From Hyphomicrobiales bacterium (GTDB taxonomy: Bacteria; Pseudomonadota; Alphaproteobacteria; Rhizobiales; Aestuariivirgaceae), in NCBI GenBank assembly GCA_026996935.1, contig JALWJW010000028.1:1-7995 (forward strand): DNA of 7,995 nt, in the 5' to 3' direction. The position numbers and the translations under genes were made by a program. A model generated the notes under the pieces. It did not search any database and was not told the origin of the DNA. It saw only the letters and a program-made list of their open reading frames with translations. This document shows, one piece after another, positions 1-6,045 of this stretch; the first letter of the stretch is position 1; the number at the start of each line of letters is the position of its first letter.

Positions 1-1
1 G

Positions 2-544
2 CTCACCCCGCGCATTTCCCGATCAAAAGAAAAACGCCGCATTGCAATTATTGCTACCGCACTGTCTTTAATGTTTGGCAACGGGGCAATTGCACTGCGC
101 ATTATAGGCTGGTTTCCCGAAAACGGCTCACCTTACCTGGTGCCGGCCATTTTAGTTTTTGTCTTTACTTCAACCATTTTTGTGGTGATCAAACAAACCA
201 TGATGTCCTCAATGACGGCCGATTTAATCGAGGCCCTGCCACCTTTACAACCGCACCAGAAAAGCAGCCCGCAAAAACAGAAAACCGAAGGTATCTTTTT
301 TGCAGCCACCTCATTTAGCCGCAAAACCGTTACCGGTCTGGGCATTTTTGTATCAGGGTTGATTTTGTCCCTATCACCTAATGATAATGAAAACTTTGCC
401 AAAGTATTCAGCGATCCAACGGGTATCCCACTGGCCTATATCATCATCATTTCTCTTTCACACATCACCACTATTTTCTTTCTGACAAAATACACTTTAA
501 CCAGAAAGCAGCATGGCGAAAATATTAACAGACAAACAGCTTAA
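2..544 (+). CDS. MFS/GPH-type sugar:cation symporter, C-terminal fragment
   Basis: This is the C-terminal 180 residues of an inner-membrane transporter. The reading frame is open to the left edge, so the start lies outside the window. What is seen: a basic cytoplasmic stretch (residues about 4-13, R/K-rich), a hydrophobic segment around 44-62, then a conserved loop MMSSMTADLIE, a polar loop rich in P/Q/K, the stretch EGIFFAATSFSRKTVTGLG leading into another membrane segment, and a last hydrophobic segment IPLAYIIIISLSHITTIFF. The (S)M(x)ADL(x)E loop followed by a G.(F/Y)F...(S/T)F..K helix is the pattern of glycoside-pentoside-hexuronide (MelB-like) symporters in the region after TM8. By family knowledge such proteins import a solute with H+ or Na+; the substrate cannot be told from this part. 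It ends 5 bp from the convergent Sel1 gene, leaving no room for a separate terminator. Another MFS subfamily is possible. Confidence 0.75.
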   Translation, partial: LTPRISRSKEKRRIAIIATALSLMFGNGAIALRIIGWFPENGSPYLVPAILVFVFTSTIFVVIKQTMMSSMTADLIEALPPLQPHQKSSPQKQKTEGIFFAATSFSRKTVTGLGIFVSGLILSLSPNDNENFAKVFSDPTGIPLAYIIIISLSHITTIFFLTKYTLTRKQHGENINRQTA

Positions 545-549
545 AACGA

Positions 550-1494
550 TTACTTCTTCTTGCCAAACGCCTTGACTCGCGCGCGGGCTTCAGCTTTTTG
601 TGCTTTTGTTGCGCTGGCAACAAAAGCATCAAGTTTAGGGTCAGTTCGCCCTTTTTCAGAGGCCAGCAAATGCCATTTGATCGCTTCAACCGTGTCCTGT
701 TTAACGCCGCGCCCGACCATATATAATTTCGCCACACGATTTTGAGCAATCACATTGCCATTATTTGCGGCAAACAAAAGCCATTCCGCGCCAATTTTTT
801 CGTCACGCTGAACCCCTTCGCCGCGAAATACCATCACACCATAATCAAGCGCTGCATCAGATACCCCTTTAAGGGCGGCGCGTTTAAACCATTCTGCCGC
901 TTTTATCGGATCTTTTTTGACACCTTTACCTTCAAGATGAAGCAAACCCAGATTGTATTGAGACAGACCAAATCCTTTATCAGATGCTCTGGTGAACCAT
1001 TTAATCGCTTTGGCCCAATCAGGTTTAACCCCTGCCGCACCTGAATAAATCAAACCCAGATTATGCATTGCCGGTACATGACCAGCAAGCGCAGCTTTTT
1101 TTAACCAGGCTTCACCTTCTTTAATCTTAATGACACCAGTTCGCCCGCTTATATAAAACATACCGACATTGAACATCGCTCCGACATTTTTTTGTTTTGC
1201 GGCAGCTAAATACCAAACGGCGGCAGTTTTGATATTCTTTTTTACCCCATAGCCATTTTCAAACAGTGTGCCTAACATTGCCTGCGCTCCGGCATTGCCT
1301 GCATTGGCCAGGGGGGCGGCAACCGTATAGGCTTGCTTGTATTTTCCATCAGTAAACAAGGCGCGCGCTTCATCAAACTTGCTGATATGGGTTGCTGCAT
1401 TTGAAATGGAGGACAAAACAACCAGACCCCCATTCAATGTCGCCATCGTCAATAATGCTGATATGATAATTGGCCTGACCGTTAATGCCATCAT
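550..1494 (-). CDS. Exported Sel1-repeat (TPR-like) protein
   Basis: A 314-residue secreted or periplasmic solenoid protein. Residues 1-34 form a signal peptide: a short basic n-region (TVRP), a long hydrophobic core and an SNA-A cleavage region. After a linker, six Sel1 repeats of exactly 36 residues run without a break from about 68 to 283 (68-103, 104-139, 140-175, 176-211, 212-247, 248-283). Each follows A...(L/V)G.(L/M)(Y/F)..G.GV..D..KA..W...AA..G. The C-terminal tail (about 295-314) is rich in K, R and A. Sel1 repeats mediate protein contacts and no enzymatic residues are expected; the partner is unknown. The chosen ATG lies one base after the stop of the upstream ThiE-like gene and has AAGGA 4 bases ahead; the next codon is also ATG (1491), at 7 bases. 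An ATG at 1506, overlapping the upstream gene by 11 bases, is an alternative; the longest frame would need a TTG at 1524. The gene is probably co-transcribed with its upstream neighbour. Confidence 0.85.
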   Translation of the reverse strand: MMALTVRPIIISALLTMATLNGGLVVLSSISNAATHISKFDEARALFTDGKYKQAYTVAAPLANAGNAGAQAMLGTLFENGYGVKKNIKTAAVWYLAAAKQKNVGAMFNVGMFYISGRTGVIKIKEGEAWLKKAALAGHVPAMHNLGLIYSGAAGVKPDWAKAIKWFTRASDKGFGLSQYNLGLLHLEGKGVKKDPIKAAEWFKRAALKGVSDAALDYGVMVFRGEGVQRDEKIGAEWLLFAANNGNVIAQNRVAKLYMVGRGVKQDTVEAIKWHLLASEKGRTDPKLDAFVASATKAQKAEARARVKAFGKKK

Positions 1495-1495
1495 T

Positions 1496-2257
1496 TTATC
1501 CTTCATCAACTGGAGTGTCCTCAATCAATTGATTAAATTCTTTCACGGTGTTTCCAACAGCCGAAACATTTTCCCACATTTGGGATGCCGGGCATAAAAA
1601 TTCAACACCGCTTTTAATACTCGCTTTGGCGTTAACGCTGGAATGCGGCGCCATTACGACACAAGGCACTTCAAAAACCCGCGCCCACCAATTACCAACA
1701 GGTTCATTGACCTGCGCATCGCTTAATTGCGTTGGCGCTTGAGTATCAATTTCATCATGCTGGCAGTTCGCATCATCGTGGCTTTTTTCCTCATCATCAA
1801 AAATGACAAAATCGGCCCCCGCCTCCCCCAGTGCCATTGCAGCATGACGGTCAAGACCGCAATCAACACCGACAATTTTATCATCACCCAACACCGCGCG
1901 TGCGTTTTTATACGCCCCCTCAACCGTGCCAACGACAACCCCGTCAGCACCACATTTTAAAGCCACATCAACTGAACCTTCAATAACCACCGCCACATCT
2001 TTTTGTTGCGCCATCGCGGTCATTGCAGATGCCGCTTTTTCAAGCTCACCTTCATCTTCATGACCAATCATCAGACAAGCAACATCGCCGCTTTCCAGCG
2101 CAACTTTCAACAAAGGAGCAAGCACTTCAGTATCAAACAGCGTTGGTGTTGCCAAAAATAACCGGCAAACCGGTTGCCCATCGCCTGATGGCCCGCCCGC
2201 CGACGAACTTCGAGAAGATTGTGTTGTCTTATTCGTTTTTTTAGATTTCTTGGACAT
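1496..2257 (-). CDS. Divergent thiamine-phosphate-synthase-like (ThiE/TenI fold) protein
   Basis: A 253-residue cytosolic protein. Residues 1-28 are low-complexity (S, K, T, G); the barrel spans about 30-245. Recognisable parts are CRLFLATPTLFD (beta1), ESGDVACLMIGHEDEG, GADGVVVGTVEGAYKNAR (103-120), KIVGVDCGLDRHAAMALGEAGADFVIF (127-153) and WWARVFEVPCVV (190-201). These follow the ThiE layout, and WW..(V/I)FE.PC marks an alphaproteobacterial ThiE-like branch. Genuine ThiE joins HMP-pyrophosphate to thiazole phosphate, giving thiamine phosphate. Here the usual HVGQ.D segment reads VVVGTVEG, and the G.(V/I)F.T.TK phosphate loop after the sixth strand is replaced by an acidic, His/Cys-containing insert at about 154-185. 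Catalysis as a standard thiamine phosphate synthase is therefore doubtful; a regulatory or divergent role is possible. No other thiamine gene is nearby. It lies 106 bp after phaR and 1 base before the Sel1 start. Fold assignment is fairly sure, function is not. Confidence 0.7.
   Translation of the reverse strand: MSKKSKKTNKTTQSSRSSSAGGPSGDGQPVCRLFLATPTLFDTEVLAPLLKVALESGDVACLMIGHEDEGELEKAASAMTAMAQQKDVAVVIEGSVDVALKCGADGVVVGTVEGAYKNARAVLGDDKIVGVDCGLDRHAAMALGEAGADFVIFDDEEKSHDDANCQHDEIDTQAPTQLSDAQVNEPVGNWWARVFEVPCVVMAPHSSVNAKASIKSGVEFLCPASQMWENVSAVGNTVKEFNQLIEDTPVDEG
1499..1503 (-). promoter_or_regulatory. Ribosome binding site of the Sel1 gene, inside the end of the upstream gene
   Basis: On the minus strand AAGGA is followed by TAAA and two tandem ATG codons. 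The TAA inside that spacer is the stop of the ThiE-like gene. This motif favours the ATG at 1494 (spacer 4) or 1491 (spacer 7) over the upstream ATG at 1506, whose nearest purine-rich stretch (GAGGA) lies about 10 bases away. The layout suggests that ribosomes ending the first gene restart at the second. Confidence 0.55.
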
Positions 2258-2363
2258 TTATTTTATTATTTCCAGCTTATTGCACGCCTATTGATTCGCT
2301 CCAATATAGCCAAGCAATCCACTGTATGCGAATAAAATTCCATTTGGTCAGATGGTGGTTTTA

Positions 2364-2999
2364 TCAACCTTTTTTAGCCAACGCATCCAGTTGACGTTGC
2401 ATGGCCACAAGTTGATCTTTCAGTACATCAAATTCTTCAGCATTTGTTGACGCGCCGGCCTGCTGGCCCTCAGGTGATTTGGTTTGTGAAACAGGTTCAG
2501 CTTCAGGTTCACCTTTAAGTTCTGGCCCTGTGCCAAACATATTCATCGTTTGTTGAAACAAAGCCATATTCTGCTTGGCCATTTCCTCACCGGCTTTAAA
2601 CATATCCATCCCGCCAAAAGCATTGGATACCTGTTTTTGCAATTGTTCCTGGCCTTGGGTAAACGCCCCCATAGAATGTTCAAGATATGAAGGAATGACC
2701 CCTTGCATACTGTCACCATAAAAACCGATCAATTGTCGTAAAAAGCTAATCGGTAAAAGGTTTTGCCCTTTGGCTTCTTCTTCAAAAATAATCTGCGTAA
2801 GGACAGAACGGGTCAGATCCTCATCGGTTTTAGCATCACGAACAACAAATTCTTCGCCCGCTTTCACCATTAACGACAAATCATCCAAAGTCACATAACT
2901 GCTTGAGGACGTATTATAAAGCCGCCTGTTGGCATACTTTTTAATAACAATTTCTTCTGTTTTAGTCGATTTGGTGCCAGATTTTGAGTTTTCAGCCAA
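2364..2999 (-). CDS. phaR: Polyhydroxyalkanoate synthesis repressor PhaR
   Basis: A 211-residue cytosolic DNA- and PHB-binding regulator. Residues 17-77 form the PHB/PHA accumulation regulator DNA-binding domain, with the signature IVIKKYANRRLYNT...YVTLDDL followed by DLTRSVLTQIIFEEE. Residues about 81-122 (LLPISFLRQLIGFYGDSMQGVIPSYLEHSM) are the adjoining PHB-binding domain. The rest is Q/M-rich with a P/E/S-rich linker, and residues 190-207 show a heptad pattern of a short coiled coil. By family knowledge PhaR represses phasin and PHA genes and its own gene, and is released by nascent PHB granules. The start is a TTG at 2997-2999: no ATG or GTG occurs in frame between the upstream in-frame stop (3024-3026) and the domain, and GGGAAAAG lies a few bases ahead. 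The gene is divergent from phaA, with the shared control region between them. Confidence 0.92.
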   Translation of the reverse strand: MAENSKSGTKSTKTEEIVIKKYANRRLYNTSSSSYVTLDDLSLMVKAGEEFVVRDAKTDEDLTRSVLTQIIFEEEAKGQNLLPISFLRQLIGFYGDSMQGVIPSYLEHSMGAFTQGQEQLQKQVSNAFGGMDMFKAGEEMAKQNMALFQQTMNMFGTGPELKGEPEAEPVSQTKSPEGQQAGASTNAEEFDVLKDQLVAMQRQLDALAKKG

Positions 3000-3042
3000 T
3001 GTTCTTTTCCCATACGCTTTTATTCATGCAAAATATTGGGCT

Positions 3043-3067
3043 TTGCACTGCACAATTGCAAGTGCAA
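3043..3067. promoter_or_regulatory. Probable PhaR operator at the phaR start site
   Basis: A 25-bp element has perfect 7-base arms, TTGCACT (3043-3049) and AGTGCAA (3061-3067), and four TGCA tetramers at 3044, 3049, 3057 and 3063. A fifth TGCA lies at 3027-3030. PhaR proteins of Paracoccus and Rhodobacter are known to bind TGC/GCA-rich sequence, including in front of their own gene. Placement over the predicted phaR start site fits self-repression. Binding itself is inferred. Confidence 0.6.
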
Positions 3068-3071
3068 AAAT

Positions 3072-3099
3072 ATTAAATGGTTACTTGGACGCAGGTCAA
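3072..3099 (-). promoter_or_regulatory. Predicted sigma70-type promoter of phaR
   Basis: Read on the minus strand, TTGACC (3094-3099, 5 of 6 consensus) is followed after 16 bases by TTTAAT (3072-3077, 5 of 6). Transcription would begin near 3065, which falls inside the TGCA-rich palindrome at 3043-3067. The leader would be about 65 bases before the TTG start. This is a pattern match by eye; transcription start mapping is absent. Confidence 0.55.
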
Positions 3100-3205
3100 A
3101 GCGTTATTCGCCAACCACAGCCTCACTTTAAGAGTCACACCCCCCACTTAGACTCAAGGTGAATGGTCTCAAGACAATTGGGCCTATAACCTATAAAAAT
3201 AAGGC

Positions 3206-3234
3206 TCGACAAATGCTGCATCGCACAACATAAT
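3206..3234 (+). promoter_or_regulatory. Predicted sigma70-type promoter of phaAB
   Basis: TCGACA (3206-3211, 5 of 6 consensus) is separated by exactly 17 bases from CATAAT (3229-3234, 5 of 6). The predicted start near 3241 would leave a leader of about 60 bases ending in AGGAG (3286-3290), 11 bases ahead of the phaA ATG. No better pair was found between 3100 and 3301. Confidence 0.5.
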
Positions 3235-3250
3235 TACGCAACGCACAATT
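3214..3250. promoter_or_regulatory. Possible second PhaR-type site in the phaA promoter
   Basis: The spacer between the predicted -35 and -10 contains TGCTGCATCGCA (3214-3225). CGCACAA occurs twice, at 3222-3228 and 3242-3248, exactly 20 bases apart (about two helical turns), flanking the -10 box. The octamer GCACAATT at 3243-3250 is also found inside the phaR-side palindrome at 3050-3057. Shared TGC/GCA content suggests that the same protein binds both promoters. The site is less symmetrical than the one at 3043-3067. Confidence 0.4.
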
Positions 3251-3301
3251 CAAGGCAACATTTTTGAACTAAAAGACAAAAGCTCAGGAGAATCTTTTAA
3301 C

Positions 3302-4489
3302 ATGGCTACCGACCAAGAAACTATTGTCATCGCATCTGCAGCACGCACACCTGTTGGTGCTTTTAACGGCTCTCTCTCAAGTGTTAGCGCCCATTATTTA
3401 GGTGAAGTCGCCATCAAATCTGCAATCGAGCGGGCCTCGATTAAACCTGATGATGTCAATGAAGTTATTCTCGGTCAGGTTCTCACCGCAGGTGCTGGCC
3501 AAAACCCGGCCCGCCAGGCCTCAATAAATGCCGGTATTCCTGAAGGGTCACCTGCATGGGGCATGAACCAGCTTTGTGGCTCAGGCCTTCGCGCCATTGC
3601 ACTTGGCGCCCAGCAAATTGCCGATGGTTCAGCCAGTATCGTTGTCGCAGGGGGACAGGAATCCATGTCTGGTGCCCCGCACTGCCAACATTTGCGTAAT
3701 GGCGTTAAAATGGGTGATTATAAAATGATCGACACCATGATCCGCGATGGCTTGTGGGATGCTTTTAACGGTTATCACATGGGCATCACCGCGGAAAATG
3801 TTGCCGAGAAATGGCAAATCAGCCGCGATGAACAAGATGCCTTTGCCGTTGCTTCACAAAACAAAGCAGAAGCTGCTCAAAAGGCGGGAAAATTTAAAGA
3901 CGAAATCGCCCCCGTTACCATTAAAACCCGCCGCGGTGAAACAGTGGTTGAAGAAGATGAATACATTAAACACGGGGTCACTTTAGAAGGTGTGCAAAAA
4001 CCACGCCCGGCCTTTAAGCGCGATGGCGGTACGGTTACCGCAGCCAACGCTTCAGGCATTAATGATGGCGCAGCGGCCGTTGTGCTCATGAGCGAAACTG
4101 AAGCCAAAACCCGCGGTATTGAACCATTGGCCAAAATCGTTTCCTGGGCTTCCGTTGGTCTTGACCCGGCAGTAATGGGCGCAGGCCCGATCTACGCCTC
4201 AGCAAAAGCGCTGGAAAAAGCAGGCTGGACCCACCAAGATTTGGACTTGGTTGAAGCCAATGAAGCATTTGCTGCCCAGGCCTGCGCCGTCAATAAAGAC
4301 CTTGGTTGGGATACTGATAAAGTCAATGTTAATGGCGGTGCCATTGCCATTGGCCACCCCATTGGTGCCTCAGGTGCACGCGTTCTAACCACTTTGCTTT
4401 ATGAAATGAAACGCCGAGATGCAAAAAAAGGCCTTGCCACGCTTTGCATTGGCGGCGGCATGGGCATTGCCATGTGTGTCGAGCGCTAA
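3302..4489 (+). CDS. phaA: Acetyl-CoA acetyltransferase (beta-ketothiolase)
   Basis: A 395-residue cytosolic thiolase, the normal length for the biosynthetic class. It condenses two acetyl-CoA to acetoacetyl-CoA, the first step to polyhydroxybutyrate. Seen directly: the N-terminal thiolase segment ASAARTPVGAFNGSL, the acyl-accepting Cys92 in NQLCGSGLRAI, NEAFAAQ with Asn320, His352 in GHPIGASGAR and the second catalytic Cys382 in CIGGGMGIAM. GGQESMS, in the loop typical of biosynthetic thiolases, and the assisting residues are intact, so the enzyme should be active. The ATG has AGGAG 11 bases upstream. phaB follows after 96 bp in the same direction, and phaR is divergent on the other side. 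The gene is expected to be controlled from the promoter at 3206-3234. A catabolic role (ketone body or fatty acid breakdown) is possible for such enzymes, but the neighbours argue for PHB synthesis. Confidence 0.95.
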   Translation: MATDQETIVIASAARTPVGAFNGSLSSVSAHYLGEVAIKSAIERASIKPDDVNEVILGQVLTAGAGQNPARQASINAGIPEGSPAWGMNQLCGSGLRAIALGAQQIADGSASIVVAGGQESMSGAPHCQHLRNGVKMGDYKMIDTMIRDGLWDAFNGYHMGITAENVAEKWQISRDEQDAFAVASQNKAEAAQKAGKFKDEIAPVTIKTRRGETVVEEDEYIKHGVTLEGVQKPRPAFKRDGGTVTAANASGINDGAAAVVLMSETEAKTRGIEPLAKIVSWASVGLDPAVMGAGPIYASAKALEKAGWTHQDLDLVEANEAFAAQACAVNKDLGWDTDKVNVNGGAIAIGHPIGASGARVLTTLLYEMKRRDAKKGLATLCIGGGMGIAMCVER

Positions 4490-4524
4490 GCGAGCAAGTA
4501 ACAAGAGCGCGCTAAGCGAGCAAG
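4483..4524 (+). repeat. 16-bp direct repeat spanning the phaA stop codon
   Basis: GCGCTAAGCGAGCAAG occurs at 4483-4498 and again at 4509-4524, identical and 26 bases apart start to start. The first copy contains the last codon and the TAA stop of phaA. Each copy contains the 9-base palindrome CGCTAAGCG. A local duplication or slippage event is the simplest origin; whether it has a role in the phaA-phaB junction is unknown. Confidence 0.8.
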
Positions 4525-4585
4525 ACACACGAGAAATAAAACCAAATACCATAAAAACAACCGATCACGGAAAGAGGGAAAATCC

Positions 4586-5311
4586 ATGACCAGAATAGCA
4601 CTTGTAACAGGGGGCACACGCGGCATTGGCGCTGCAATTTGTAAAGCATTAAAAGATGATGGCTATAAGGTCATAGCCTCTTACGCAGGCAATGACACTG
4701 CCGCAAATGCTTTTAAAGACGAAACCGGTGTGCCTGTGTACAAATGGGATGTAGGAGACTTTGATGCTTGCGCCAAAGGCATCGCCCAAATCGAAGCCGA
4801 TCATGGCCCGATAGATGTGCTGGTTAATAATGCCGGCATCACCCGCGATGGCATGTTCCATAAAATGACTCTTGAAAACTGGCAGGCCGTAATGAACACC
4901 AACCTTTCCGGCCTGTTCAACATGACCCGAAATGTTTGGGAAGGTATGCGCGAGCGTGGCTATGGCCGCGTCATCAACATCTCATCAATGAACGGCCAGA
5001 AAGGTCAAATGGGTCAGGTAAATTATTCAGCCGCCAAAGCTGGCGATATTGGCTTTACCAAAGCCCTGGCCCAGGAAGGTGCACGCAAAGGCATCACCGT
5101 TAATGCGATTTGCCCCGGCTATACTGCTACAGAAATGGTTATGGCTGTCCCCAGGGACGTGCTTGAAAAGTCGGTTCTGCCACAAATTGCCTGCGGACGA
5201 CTTGGACAACCAGAAGAAATCGCCCGCGCTGTTGTTTATCTGGCCAGTGAAGATGCAGGATTTATGACCGGTGCAACAATGACCATTAATGGCGGTCAAT
5301 ATATGGCTTAA
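4586..5311 (+). CDS. phaB: Acetoacetyl-CoA reductase
   Basis: A 241-residue cytosolic short-chain dehydrogenase that reduces acetoacetyl-CoA to (R)-3-hydroxybutyryl-CoA, normally with NADPH. Seen: the dinucleotide-binding TGGTRGIG (8-15), NNAG (81-84), catalytic Ser134, Tyr147 and Lys151 in ISSMNGQKGQMGQVNYSAAK, and the PhaB-type NGQKGQ.GQ.NYSAAKAG block. The residues after beta2 (SYAGND) lack the acidic residue of NAD-type enzymes, which agrees with NADPH use. The C-terminal GG.YMA ending is usual for PhaB. AGAGGG (4573-4578) lies 7 bases ahead of the ATG. The gene is most likely in one operon with phaA and is followed by a perfect hairpin at 5342-5374. FabG-type 3-oxoacyl-ACP reductase is the main alternative, made unlikely by the motif and by phaA next door. 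Confidence 0.93.
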   Translation: MTRIALVTGGTRGIGAAICKALKDDGYKVIASYAGNDTAANAFKDETGVPVYKWDVGDFDACAKGIAQIEADHGPIDVLVNNAGITRDGMFHKMTLENWQAVMNTNLSGLFNMTRNVWEGMRERGYGRVINISSMNGQKGQMGQVNYSAAKAGDIGFTKALAQEGARKGITVNAICPGYTATEMVMAVPRDVLEKSVLPQIACGRLGQPEEIARAVVYLASEDAGFMTGATMTINGGQYMA

Positions 5312-5341
5312 TCAGCCTATTTAGCCAATTGCACCACTTAA

Positions 5342-5374
5342 TCTCATCAAGGCCATGTTTTCGCCTTGATGAGA
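5342..5374 (+). terminator. Perfect hairpin after phaB (terminator-like)
   Basis: TCTCATCAAGGC (5342-5353) and GCCTTGATGAGA (5363-5374) form an uninterrupted 12-bp stem with a 9-base loop, 30 bases after the phaB stop. It probably ends or protects the phaAB transcript. No run of T follows directly (CAAACTGTTTG comes next), so it is not a classical intrinsic terminator; a role in 3' end protection is equally possible. Confidence 0.6.
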
Positions 5375-5454
5375 CAAACTGTTTGCTTGTAAAGTCCTTT
5401 TGAATATCGGATATAGCGTCTCATCGATGTTTCATCTTAAAAGGATTTTTTCTT

Positions 5455-6045
5455 ATGTGCACAAAATGTATTATCCGCGCCACTGTCATTGCAGTTGTTT
5501 CCACAATCTCAAGCTCCCAACTTGCCATGGCGGAATCTGACCAGCAAAAAACCCTTGATGCTCAGGCCCTGAAACTGGTTAAAGGTTTTGGCAAAGACCT
5601 TAAACACACCCTTGTTTCTTCCATGAAAAAAGACGGCCCTGCCGCTGCCATTGGTGTATGCAACCTGCAAGCTCCCGAAATTGCCACAAAACATGCTCAT
5701 GCATCAGGCTGGACAATTGGGCGAACCTCTACAAAACTGCGCTCACATACCAACGCTCCGGATGAATGGGAAGCAAAAGTGCTGGCCATCTTTGCCCAGA
5801 AGAAAGCCGAAGGCGGTGATCTTAAAAAAATGCAGTACTCGGAAATTATTGAAAAAGACGGCAAGAAAACCTACCGCTATATGAAAGCCATCGGTGTTGC
5901 CAAAGCATGCCTGAACTGCCATGGCGAAAACCTCAAACCGGCTGTTTCTGCCGCCCTTAAAGACAAATACCCCGATGATGCCGCAACAGGCTTCAAACTG
6001 GGAGATTTGCGCGGCGCGTTTACATTGTCTAAATCGGTAAAATAA
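5455..6045 (+). CDS. Exported c-type haem protein of the DUF3365/Tll0287-like family
   Basis: A 196-residue periplasmic protein. Residues 1-26 form a signal peptide with cleavage predicted after LAMA. The mature part has the family block AIGVCNLQAPEIA (Cys69) ... WTIGRTSTKLRSHTNAPDEWE, then YRYMKAIGVAKACLNCHGE, where C152, C155 and H156 form a single CXXCH haem c attachment site, and a C-terminal GDLRGAFTLS segment. In relatives this is a PAS-like fold with one covalent haem, thought to serve redox or signalling roles; no reaction is established. The n-region has an unusual CTKC at residues 2-5. AAGGA (5441-5445) lies 9 bases ahead of the ATG. The stop codon overlaps the start of the next gene by one base, so the two are made together. 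It is separated from phaB by 143 bp with a hairpin, so it is probably a separate transcription unit. Confidence 0.85.
   Translation: MCTKCIIRATVIAVVSTISSSQLAMAESDQQKTLDAQALKLVKGFGKDLKHTLVSSMKKDGPAAAIGVCNLQAPEIATKHAHASGWTIGRTSTKLRSHTNAPDEWEAKVLAIFAQKKAEGGDLKKMQYSEIIEKDGKKTYRYMKAIGVAKACLNCHGENLKPAVSAALKDKYPDDAATGFKLGDLRGAFTLSKSVK

Noticed and set aside
1507..1524. Longer start (TTG at 1524) for the Sel1 gene
   Set aside because: It would overlap the ThiE-like gene by 29 bases and adds residues ahead of a good signal peptide; ATG starts with AAGGA are available at 1494 and 1491.
2258..2363. Terminator between phaR and the ThiE-like gene
   Set aside because: Only short stems (for example CCAT/ATGG near 2341-2356) without a T run; co-transcription of the two genes cannot be excluded.
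3132..3155. Inverted repeat GAGTC ... GACTC in the phaR-phaA gap
   Set aside because: Only 5-base arms across a 14-base loop with mismatched flanks; expected by chance.
5387..5416. Promoter for the haem-protein gene (TTGTAA ... GATATA)
   Set aside because: The -10 match is only 3 of 6 with 17-base spacing; a promoter is expected here but this pair is not convincing.
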